A DNA stretch of 5,061 nt from JALYUA01 sp038229875 (GTDB lineage Bacteria > Acidobacteriota > Thermoanaerobaculia > UBA5066 > Gp7-AA6): assembly GCA_038229875.1 (NCBI GenBank), contig JBBROA010000183.1, forward strand, positions 1 through 5,061, in the 5' to 3' direction. Position numbers and translations under genes: made by a program. The notes below the pieces were generated by a model. It was not told the DNA's origin and made no database searches. It was given only the letters and a program-made list of their open reading frames with translations. Position 1 is the stretch's first letter; the number at the start of each line of letters is the position of its first letter. Of the stretch, positions 1 through 5,061 are shown piece by piece.

Positions 1-822
1 CGCGGCCGAGACCGCGATCGAAACGGCCGCGAGCCACAGCGCCATCGCCGACGCTCCCGCGTCGTTGCCGAACGCCGTGAACTCCTGGTACGCCTCGACG
101 GGGAGCACGGAAAACCGGCGGGACAGGATCAATGCCGCGCCGTACGAGCCGAGTGAAACCGAAAAGGTCGTCGCGAACGTCGCGAAGAGCGCGGGCCGCA
201 GAGCCGGAAGCGTGACGCGGGAAAATCGCTGCCACGCCCCCGCGCCGAGGCTTCGGGCGGCGGCGTCGAGCTCGGGATCGAGCCGCGCAAACGCAGCCTC
301 GAGCGCGAGAACCGCCCGGGGGATTTCGAAGAAGAGATACGCCAGGAAGAGCCCGGGAAGCGCGTAGGCGAGGCCCGCTCCGAGAGGGCGTCCGAAGAGC
401 GCCGTCGCGACCGCCGGGATGAACCCGACGCGGCCGAGCATGACGATCGCCAGGAAGCCGACGATCACTCCCGAGAACGCGAGCGGCACCGAAAGGAGCA
501 GCCGCGCGGCGCCACGTCCGGCGAATCTGCGGCGCGCGAGGAGGCCGGCGGGAGGCAGGCACAGCAGGATCGCCGCCAGGGAGACGCCAGCGGAGAGCGC
601 GAGACCGTTTGAGAGCGCCCGCCGCGTGTGCGGATGCGTCCAGACTCCGGCGAGCTCACGCGCGAGAGCGCCGGGCGCTCCGCTTCCGCTTCCGCTTCCG
701 GCCGCCCGGAGGAGAGCCGCGAACGGGACCACGAACGCGAAGAGAAGGAAGACGAACGCCGGGGCGAGCCACGCGGCCGACGGCCCGATCGCGTCGCTGC
801 CGGTGCGGGATCGCGCGGTCAC
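1..822 (-). CDS. ABC transporter inner-membrane permease (partial, C-terminal end off the window)
   Basis: This is an inner-membrane channel subunit of a binding-protein-dependent ABC importer. The frame is open from a GTG at 822 to base 1 (274 codons, no stop). Hydrophobic segments lie near residues 17-40, 74-97, 107-130, 146-170, 209-235 and 258 onward, the six expected for this fold, so only a short tail should be missing. The cytoplasmic EAA loop that docks on the ATPase is at about 187-206: AAA-RSLG, nine residues, then V-T-LP, with the usual Glu replaced by Ala187. A Gly/Ser run (SGSGSG, 43-48) sits just after the first membrane segment. The GTG start lies 16 bases after the stop of the binding-protein gene, with only a weak GGGGA upstream. 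Family knowledge places it near the spermidine/putrescine, iron and phosphonate-type permeases. The ATPase is not in the window. The substrate is not readable from this gene. Confidence 0.9.
   Translation of the reverse strand, partial: MTARSRTGSDAIGPSAAWLAPAFVFLLFAFVVPFAALLRAAGSGSGSGAPGALARELAGVWTHPHTRRALSNGLALSAGVSLAAILLCLPPAGLLARRRFAGRGAARLLLSVPLAFSGVIVGFLAIVMLGRVGFIPAVATALFGRPLGAGLAYALPGLFLAYLFFEIPRAVLALEAAFARLDPELDAAARSLGAGAWQRFSRVTLPALRPALFATFATTFSVSLGSYGAALILSRRFSVLPVEAYQEFTAFGNDAGASAMALWLAAVSIAVSAA
683..700. repeat. Hexanucleotide tandem repeat (cttccg)x3
   Basis: Three perfect copies of cttccg lie inside the permease gene, preceded by an imperfect copy (cgctccg). On the coding strand they encode a Ser-Gly run between the first and second membrane segments, in a loop where length changes should be tolerated. 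It could be a slippage-prone spot that changes length by two residues per unit without a frameshift. Confidence 0.7.
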
Positions 823-838
823 GCGCCGGGCGTCCCCG

Positions 839-1849
839 TCACCGGCCCCGCCGGATCTCGTCGAGCCACGCCTTCTTCAATGCGTCGGCGGCAGCGGCCA
901 TCCGTGCGAGATCCAGGGCGCGCGCGCGGCGGTAGTCGGCGGCCGGGAGAAACTTCGACGCGATCTCCGGCGGGATCGTCCCGTCGACTACCGGACGGAA
1001 GAAGCCGCGCGAGAACTCCGCCTGCGCCTCCGCCGTCAGGAGCCAGTCGAAGTAACGGCGTGTTTCCTCAGGGTGCGGCGCGCCCTTGACCATCCCCATC
1101 ACGAGCGGCATCGAGAACGTGCCCTCCTTCGGGATGACCACTTCGATGGGGCCGTGATCCGCGTGCTTCATCTTGTAGCCGTTGCCGTCCGCGTTGATCC
1201 AGATCGGCACTTCTCCCCGGAGGACGCCGTTGTAGATCGACTCGCGCGGGTACGAGAGCACGTTAGCGTCGAGTTTCTTCAGGTAGGCGAGTCCGGGCTT
1301 GAAGTTTCTGTCGTCGCCGCCGAAGAGCGCGTTCAAACCGTAGAGCATCGTGTAGGACGTACCGCCCCACGTCGGATCGTCGTAGGCGACCTTCCCCTTG
1401 TAGTCGGGTTTCAAAAGGTCCGCCCAGGATCGCGGAACCGGGGCCCCTCCCAGCGCCGCCGTGTTGACGACGAACGCGATCGTGCCGGTGTGAACTGTCC
1501 ACCAGAGACCCGACGGGTCCTTCAACTCGGTCGGGATCTTTTCCCAGCCCTGAGGTTTGTAGGCCTGATGCAGACCCTTCTGCGCCGCCGAGTATCCGAT
1601 CGCGCCCGAGTAATAGCCGGCGTCGGCGACGGGGTTGTCCTTTTCCTTCTCGATGGCGGCGAGCGCGACCGAGGACCCCTTCGGATCGGGGGGCACGGTC
1701 ACTCCGGTCTTCTGTTTGTAGAGCGCCGTGACGCCGCCCCAGTTGGCGTAGTTCGGAATGCAGTCGTACTGGATGACGGTCTTGTCCTGCGCTTGAGCGG
1801 AAACGCCGGCGAGAGCCGCCACCGCGAGTCCGATGAGGGTTCTTTTCAT
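839..1849 (-). CDS. Periplasmic ABC transporter substrate-binding protein
   Basis: This is the periplasmic receptor that should deliver a ligand to the permease encoded directly downstream. It is 336 residues, normal for the bacterial extracellular solute-binding type 1/6 fold (the group with spermidine/putrescine, ferric-iron and 2-aminoethylphosphonate receptors). The N-terminus MKRT, hydrophobic core 5-16 and AQA at 18-20 predict a signal peptide cut before Gln21. Family-like landmarks are TIAFVVNT (123-130), the SWADLLKPDYKGKV block (141-153), DDPTWGGTSYTMLYG (157-171) and IWINADGNGY (216-225). The ATG at 1849 is chosen because GGAG (1856-1859) stands six bases upstream. An in-frame ATG at 1861 would add four residues and contain that site. 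Frame openness up to 2251 lies within the porin gene and is not coding. The paired C-terminal-half tyrosines of FbpA-type iron receptors are not evident, so iron is not favoured. The ligand is unknown. Confidence 0.93.
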   Translation of the reverse strand: MKRTLIGLAVAALAGVSAQAQDKTVIQYDCIPNYANWGGVTALYKQKTGVTVPPDPKGSSVALAAIEKEKDNPVADAGYYSGAIGYSAAQKGLHQAYKPQGWEKIPTELKDPSGLWWTVHTGTIAFVVNTAALGGAPVPRSWADLLKPDYKGKVAYDDPTWGGTSYTMLYGLNALFGGDDRNFKPGLAYLKKLDANVLSYPRESIYNGVLRGEVPIWINADGNGYKMKHADHGPIEVVIPKEGTFSMPLVMGMVKGAPHPEETRRYFDWLLTAEAQAEFSRGFFRPVVDGTIPPEIASKFLPAADYRRARALDLARMAAAADALKKAWLDEIRRGR

Positions 1850-1855
1850 CTTCTT

Positions 1856-1859
1856 CTCC
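1856..1859 (-). promoter_or_regulatory. Ribosome binding site deciding the substrate-binding protein start
   Basis: GGAG on the minus strand lies six bases before the ATG at 1849. This favours that ATG over the in-frame ATG at 1861, which would overlap the site and is itself preceded mostly by pyrimidines. Confidence 0.6.
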
Positions 1860-1872
1860 ATGGAAGGGGGAA

Positions 1873-3183
1873 TCAAAACTTCACCTGCAGCTCGGTCAAG
1901 AGGGTCGGCCGCCACTTCGATCCTCCCGTCAGCGCGCCGTTCCCGTTTCCGTTGACGTGTTCTTCGATCGCGTCGATCTGGAGCCGAGTCCAGCCGTTGA
2001 ACCAGATGTTCGTTCCGGCCGTGATCGCCTCGATGGTCCGTCCGCGGACCGTCTGGACCGCCGGCCCTTCGAGCTCCGCGTACTCTCCGCGAAGGATGCC
2101 CTGAAAGCCCTTCGTCTCGTTTCCCTTTACCCAATAACCGAGTTGGGCGTAGCCGCCGTGGAGCTTGACCTCTTTGTGGGCGTTGTTCGGGTTGTCGGGG
2201 AAATCGACATGAAGCCATTCCGCGTCGAACGAGCACTTGTCCTTCTTCCAATGGAGGTCGGCGTCGAAACCCCGCCGCTTGCCGCGCACCGTCACGGCAA
2301 TCAGCTTCGCGCCGGAGTAGCTCGACAGCTGAAGGTTCTGATCGAGCTCCTGGTCGTAGTCGAACGCCCCCCCGATCGTGAGCTCCTTGATCGGCTGGAA
2401 ATTGAGCCGCGTCTGAAATTCCTTCTGCTTGTTGTTGTCGCGCGCATTGCCGCCGTACCCGTTGACAGTCGTGACCGCGGCGCTAGCGTTCCCGTTGAAC
2501 ACGCCGGCGTAATAGGTCAGCTTGTGGCCGGCGTCGACGTAACCCCACGCCATCGGTCCGAACTGCACGTCGAGCCCAGGCAGCCCGAACATCGTGTTCA
2601 GCGCGATATACCTCTCGACGGTATCCAGTGCCCGGGAGGAGCGAAGATTCTCGGACGAGAACGGGCTGATGTACTTCCCGAATCGCAGGTAGTGCCGTCC
2701 CTTGATGTAAGACGACTGCACGTAACCCTCGACCAGGCCCGTCCCACCGCCGCTCGCCTGCCCGTCGATCTCGATGAAGAGCTTCCAGATGTCGTCATAG
2801 TCGACGGAAAAATCGAGTCGCGCCCGCCGGATCCGGAAATCCGTCGTCCCGAACGCCAGCCCGTTCGTCGAGTCCGTAAGAGTGAAGATCGGCTGCGCGT
2901 AGCCGTAGAGCCGGAAATAGACCTTTCCGTCGGGGGACTTGATGTAGGCGCCGCCCCCGTTCGGGTTCAAGCCCACTGTCCAGCGCTTCGCCTCCATCAT
3001 CTTCATCTGGCGCTCGACCTCGGCGCGCATCTTCGCGTCGTCGGGCGATGCGGGAGACGGGTTCTCTCCTCCCGGGGCCGGGGTGGGCGTCGGCGTCTGC
3101 GCGGAAAGGGACAGGGCCGCCGCCGAAAAACACGCGAACAGCAGAGCCGCGCGCGGGACGCAGAAACGGTGGCGTGGACTCAA
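1873..3183 (-). CDS. Outer-membrane porin, OprO/OprP (phosphate-selective porin) family
   Basis: This is a predicted trimeric beta-barrel porin for small, probably anionic, solutes. From the TTG at 3183 it has 436 residues, typical for the family. It starts with a signal peptide (basic RHR, hydrophobic 11-27, SLSA then Gln29), then a Thr/Pro/Gly linker (30-48) and a charged helical stretch (about 50-67), followed by the barrel. Family-like barrel blocks are FRIRRARLDFSVDYDD (116-131), the GKYISPFSSENLRSSR block (169-184), AGVFNG (226-231), GGYAQLGYWVKG (343-354), and a C-terminal strand ending in Phe (LTELQVKF), the usual signal for barrel insertion. The start is uncertain. TTG at 3183 has GGGGAG six bases upstream and gives an ordinary signal peptide. 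TTG at 3222 overlaps the upstream stop (TTGA) and also has a good GAGGGG six bases upstream. ATG at 3279 would overlap the previous gene by 61 bases and lacks a clear ribosome site. The anion or phosphate preference is family knowledge, not proven here. Confidence 0.9.
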   Translation of the reverse strand: MSPRHRFCVPRAALLFACFSAAALSLSAQTPTPTPAPGGENPSPASPDDAKMRAEVERQMKMMEAKRWTVGLNPNGGGAYIKSPDGKVYFRLYGYAQPIFTLTDSTNGLAFGTTDFRIRRARLDFSVDYDDIWKLFIEIDGQASGGGTGLVEGYVQSSYIKGRHYLRFGKYISPFSSENLRSSRALDTVERYIALNTMFGLPGLDVQFGPMAWGYVDAGHKLTYYAGVFNGNASAAVTTVNGYGGNARDNNKQKEFQTRLNFQPIKELTIGGAFDYDQELDQNLQLSSYSGAKLIAVTVRGKRRGFDADLHWKKDKCSFDAEWLHVDFPDNPNNAHKEVKLHGGYAQLGYWVKGNETKGFQGILRGEYAELEGPAVQTVRGRTIEAITAGTNIWFNGWTRLQIDAIEEHVNGNGNGALTGGSKWRPTLLTELQVKF

Positions 3184-3189
3184 GCTGAG

Positions 3190-3195
3190 CTCCCC
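3190..3195 (-). promoter_or_regulatory. Ribosome binding site for the porin (favoured start)
   Basis: GGGGAG on the minus strand lies six bases before the TTG at 3183. A competing purine-rich site, GAGAGGGG with its last four G at 3229-3232, stands six bases before the TTG at 3222. The sequence alone cannot decide between them. The shorter signal peptide tips the choice. Confidence 0.45.
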
Positions 3196-3218
3196 GGCCG
3201 GAGGCTGCCCCGGCAGTT

Positions 3219-4013
3219 TCAATGTTTTCCCCTCTCCCGTTCCTTCGCCGGCAGAATCTCGAGACACGTGGTCCACCATCCGGTGCGGATGGTCGCGATG
3301 AATTCGGGTGGAAGCCGCTCCTCCTCCATCTCGCGGGCGAGGGCTTCGTGATCGTACGGGACGGGGACGAATTCGACGGTCACCTCGGGTCCGAACGTCA
3401 CGCGCGTGTACCAGACGTTCGTCGTCCCGTCGTTCGCCGGCCGGCCGAGAACGCCCGCGTTGACCACGACGCGGCCGGAAGGCAGTCTCCTCGTCCAGTG
3501 GAGCCCCGTGTGCGTGCAGACCAGGACGTCGGCCTCGAAATCGTCGAGGAGCTTCTCAAGAAAGGGCACGGGCGAGTTGGACTCCCAGAGAAACTCGTTG
3601 ATCTTCCGCGGGGAGCCGTGGACGAGGAGCACCCGGCGGCCGGCGACCTCGAGCCGCCGCGTTGCCGGAAGCGTCGCCATCCACTGCTTCGCCGCCGGGG
3701 ACGTATTCGCCGCCGTGTAGTCATAGGAGATCTGCGCGAAATGGTTGTCGCGCGGGTCGGTGTAACCGCAACCGCAGTCCGTCGCTCCCGTCGAGAGCGA
3801 CTGCTCGTAGTTGCCCTGGATCAACTGAGCGCCGGAGTCGAGCAGAATCGGAAAGACGCGCTCCGGGTGCGGTCCGAATCCCCCGAGGTCTCCCAGCGCG
3901 TAGAGAGCGTCGGCGCCGGCGCGGCGGACGTCCGCGACGGCAGCCTCCAGAGCCCTCCAGTTGTTGTAGATGCCCCCGAAGAAGGCGAGCCGCGGGGCGT
4001 CGGCGCCCGTCAC
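3219..4013 (-). CDS. Metallophosphoesterase-fold protein with a degenerate metal site
   Basis: This is a calcineurin-like phosphoesterase-fold protein of 264 residues, cytoplasmic (no signal peptide). The start is the GTG at 4013, which overlaps the radical SAM stop as GTGA. The homology to the fold begins at residue 9, right after it, so longer upstream frames are not needed. Motifs in order: FGGIYNN (12-18) where the family has S-D-x-H-G-N; LGDLGGFGP (40-48), D42 kept; QGNYE (66-70) in place of GNHD/E, N68 kept; LLVHGSP (129-135), H132 kept; CTHTG (166-170) in place of GHTH, H168 kept; then NAGVLGRP (185-192). A Cys-rich insert, DCGCGYTDPRDN (79-90), follows GNY, and the tail carries TGWWTTCLEILPAKER (244-259). 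From memory, the insert and tail recur in a subfamily of such proteins, but I cannot verify this here. It may be a one-metal phosphatase or phosphodiesterase, or a non-catalytic binding partner. The gene is translationally coupled to the radical SAM gene. Confidence 0.9.
   Translation of the reverse strand: MTGADAPRLAFFGGIYNNWRALEAAVADVRRAGADALYALGDLGGFGPHPERVFPILLDSGAQLIQGNYEQSLSTGATDCGCGYTDPRDNHFAQISYDYTAANTSPAAKQWMATLPATRRLEVAGRRVLLVHGSPRKINEFLWESNSPVPFLEKLLDDFEADVLVCTHTGLHWTRRLPSGRVVVNAGVLGRPANDGTTNVWYTRVTFGPEVTVEFVPVPYDHEALAREMEEERLPPEFIATIRTGWWTTCLEILPAKERERGKH
4010..4013 (-). other. GTGA start/stop overlap coupling radical SAM and phosphoesterase genes
   Basis: The phosphoesterase GTG (4013-4011) shares bases with the radical SAM TGA (4012-4010). 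No convincing ribosome binding site precedes the GTG, so translation probably depends on ribosomes finishing the upstream gene. This implies matched protein amounts. Confidence 0.75.
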
Positions 4014-4933
4014 GTCCGGCACGTCACGCCGTACTCGTGGCAGGTGAAGCACGCGGGGTGCGCGAGCTCGAAGGGCCGCAGGGTCTCTCCGAGCGAGGCG
4101 CCCATCCGCGCCGACGGCTCGTCGATCAGGATCGGACAGACGTAGACGCCGCGAGAGGTGACCATCCGGCAGGAGGAGCACTGGAGCTTTTCGGACTCGT
4201 CCCGCGTGAGGGAGCGTCCCCGCAGGGATTCCCAGGACTCGTAGGCGCGAAGCCGCTGCTCTTCCGCGCCGATGCGAAAGAGCGACAGCACCTTGAGCCG
4301 CGGCCGGGGCAGGCCGATCTCCCGCAGCCAGCCGAGGAACAGCGTTCGTCCCTCGGCGCTGGCCGCCTCACCGCACGCCTCCGTGACCGTGAGAACGGGA
4401 TTCAGCCCCGCGGCGGCCAGGTTGCGGATGCCGGCGAGGATCTTTTCGTACGTGCCCGCCCCGCGGATCGGGTCGTTTGATTCCGCGGTGTACCCGTCGA
4501 TCGAGATGCGGATGTCGAGCGAATACTCGCTCTCGTCCGACAACCTCTTCAAGCGGCGGCACCGCTCGGGAGTCAGAAGAAGCCCGTTGGTGAGAACGGA
4601 GGCGGGGCCCTGGCGCAGCGTCTCCTCGAGGATCGCGAGCATCTCCGTGTTCATGAAGGGCTCGCCGCCCGTGAAGTAGTACTCGCGAACCCCGAGAGGA
4701 ATCGCCTCCTCGAGCTTCTCGCGGACCTGCGCGAGAGTCAGCATTTCGTGGTTGTGATTGGTGGGCGAGCACGAGATGAAACAGTGGGTGCACTTCAGGT
4801 TGCAGAGCGTCCCGGCCACCTGGAACCACAGCGTGTCCAGGGAAACCGAAGGGACGAACGGATAGACCCCGCCCGGAGACGGGGAGAGGCCCTGCAGAGC
4901 GCTGGAGCTCGAGATCGAGATCGACTCGGACAC
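4010..4933 (-). CDS. Radical SAM enzyme with Cys-rich SPASM/twitch-like C-terminal domain
   Basis: This enzyme should cleave S-adenosylmethionine at a [4Fe-4S] cluster to make a 5'-deoxyadenosyl radical. The 307-residue protein has the cluster motif C44-x3-C48-x2-C51, an extra C55, the SAM-contacting FTGGEP (87-92), VLTNG (113-117) and ISIDG (143-147). This is the standard layout of the AdoMet radical barrel. The C-terminal part has six cysteines (C252, C255, C266, C295, C298, C305) spaced as CxxC, then GVYVC, then CxxC-x6-C. This resembles SPASM/twitch domains that bind auxiliary Fe-S clusters, as in peptide-modifying and alcohol-oxidising members, but the spacing is not canonical. The start is the GTG at 4933 with AAGGTGG seven bases before it. 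About 40 residues of Ser/Pro-rich lead precede the cluster motif. It is the first recognisable gene of the operon. Its substrate is unknown: no precursor peptide is visible nearby, and the phosphoesterase-fold neighbour is the most likely functional partner. Confidence 0.93.
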   Translation of the reverse strand: MSESISISSSSALQGLSPSPGGVYPFVPSVSLDTLWFQVAGTLCNLKCTHCFISCSPTNHNHEMLTLAQVREKLEEAIPLGVREYYFTGGEPFMNTEMLAILEETLRQGPASVLTNGLLLTPERCRRLKRLSDESEYSLDIRISIDGYTAESNDPIRGAGTYEKILAGIRNLAAAGLNPVLTVTEACGEAASAEGRTLFLGWLREIGLPRPRLKVLSLFRIGAEEQRLRAYESWESLRGRSLTRDESEKLQCSSCRMVTSRGVYVCPILIDEPSARMGASLGETLRPFELAHPACFTCHEYGVTCRT

Positions 4934-4940
4934 GGGTAAC

Positions 4941-4947
4941 CCACCTT
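4941..4947 (-). promoter_or_regulatory. Ribosome binding site of the radical SAM gene
   Basis: AAGGTGG on the minus strand, seven bases before the GTG at 4933, supports that non-ATG start. The site directly follows a UUCG-capped hairpin and partly overlaps an alternative weak pairing. Confidence 0.55.
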
Positions 4948-4948
4948 C

Positions 4949-4962
4949 CGGCCCGAAGGCCG
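4949..4962 (-). promoter_or_regulatory. UUCG-capped hairpin in the operon leader
   Basis: On the minus strand this reads CGGCC-UUCG-GGCCG: a five-pair GC stem closed by the very stable cUUCGg tetraloop. It ends immediately before the radical SAM ribosome binding site. The right arm cannot form this stem and the competing CCTTC/GAAGG pairing at the same time. There is no U tract, so it is not an intrinsic terminator. Confidence 0.4.
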
Positions 4963-4969
4963 CCTGAAT

Positions 4970-4983
4970 CCGGCAGATGCCGG
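4970..4983. repeat. Perfect inverted repeat CCGGCA-GA-TGCCGG upstream of the operon
   Basis: Six-base arms flank a two-base centre, 36 bases upstream of the radical SAM start. As DNA it could be an operator-like dyad. As RNA it would fold as a five-pair stem with a four-base loop. With high local GC a chance occurrence is possible. Confidence 0.4.
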
Positions 4984-5061
4984 GGACGCGTTTCGACTAC
5001 GGGAGAGTCGTTACGCGAAGGCGGGAGGAGCTCGAAGGCCGGAGGGCCCCGAAAGACGCAG

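Larger units (their letters stand above)
4934..5061. other. Upstream region of the operon, no confident gene
   Basis: These 128 bases carry the two inverted repeats and the ribosome binding site described separately. I see no recognisable -35/-10 pair. Two weak possibilities touch the right edge. One is a plus-strand frame from an ATG at 4978 that stays open for 28 codons to the window end, without a good ribosome site. The other is a minus-strand frame entering from the right that ends at a TAA (5013-5011) and could be the tail of a preceding gene. Neither can be supported further. Confidence 0.3.

Noticed and set aside
839..1849. Ferric-iron (FbpA-type) receptor
   Set aside because: The characteristic adjacent iron-binding tyrosines in the second half were not seen. 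The YY at residues 79-80 is in the wrong region.
419..2104. Plus-strand open frame of 561 codons
   Set aside because: It lies opposite the permease, binding-protein and porin genes, is Arg/Pro-rich with no domain pattern, and is explained by antisense openness in GC-rich coding DNA.
1850..2251. Upstream extension of the binding-protein frame to an ATG at 2251
   Set aside because: It would overlap the porin by almost 400 bases and bury the signal peptide. The added residues look like an out-of-frame shadow.
3140..3183. Lipoprotein signal in the porin (LFAC)
   Set aside because: Phe at the -2 position is a poor lipobox, the hydrophobic core continues past the Cys, and a barrel porin is expected to use signal peptidase I.
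1957..3351. Plus-strand open frame of 464 codons opposite the porin
   Set aside because: The composition is Val/Arg/Asp-rich with no recognisable motif. The minus strand carries a clear porin.
3222..4145. Plus-strand open frame of 307 codons opposite the phosphoesterase
   Set aside because: It has no motif and is antisense to a well-supported gene.
4014..4181. Upstream extension of the phosphoesterase frame to 4181
   Set aside because: The added 56 residues are Arg/Leu-rich shadow of the radical SAM C-terminus. The fold begins just after the GTG at 4013.
4949..4983. Hairpins as a transcription terminator of a preceding gene
   Set aside because: Neither hairpin is followed by a U tract on either strand.
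4978..5061. Possible divergent plus-strand gene start (ATG, 28 open codons to the edge)
   Set aside because: It has no ribosome site, sits inside an inverted repeat, and has no recognisable sequence. It is too short to call.

Overview
The window is GC-rich and reads as part of one minus-strand operon from a Gram-negative bacterium. It holds an outer-membrane porin with a signal peptide, a secreted solute-binding protein and an ABC permease. I cannot fix the taxon. The high GC, the frequent GTG/TTG starts and the Pro/Thr linker would fit Acidobacteriota or a high-GC proteobacterium, but this is a guess.

In order of transcription (right to left): a 128-base leader with two compact inverted repeats (4934-5061); a radical SAM enzyme with a Cys-rich C-terminal domain (4010-4933); a calcineurin-like metallophosphoesterase-fold protein (3219-4013) whose start overlaps the radical SAM stop as GTGA; an OprO/OprP-type porin (1873-3183, start uncertain); a periplasmic ABC substrate-binding protein (839-1849); and an ABC permease (1-822) that runs off the left edge, with only its last few residues likely missing. 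Gaps between genes are -3, about 35, 23 and 16 bases, so one transcript is very likely. No tRNA, rRNA, CRISPR array, insertion sequence or clear terminator was seen. No stretch over 300 bases lacks a gene.

The last three genes form an obvious import line: an outer-membrane channel, a periplasmic receptor and an inner-membrane permease. The ATPase is presumably encoded just beyond position 1. The first two genes are cytoplasmic and look enzymatic or regulatory. A porin family known for phosphate and other anions, next to a phosphoesterase-fold protein, suggests an anionic and perhaps phosphorus-containing substrate. That is inference only.

The most unusual point is the phosphoesterase. Compared with the family's standard motifs it has lost every ligand unique to metal site 1 (D-x-H became G-x-Y, and the last H of GHxH became G) and the catalytic H of GNH (now Y). 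It keeps the full set for metal site 2. Together with the translationally coupled radical SAM partner, this may mark a distinct, uncharacterised two-protein module tied to a dedicated uptake system.
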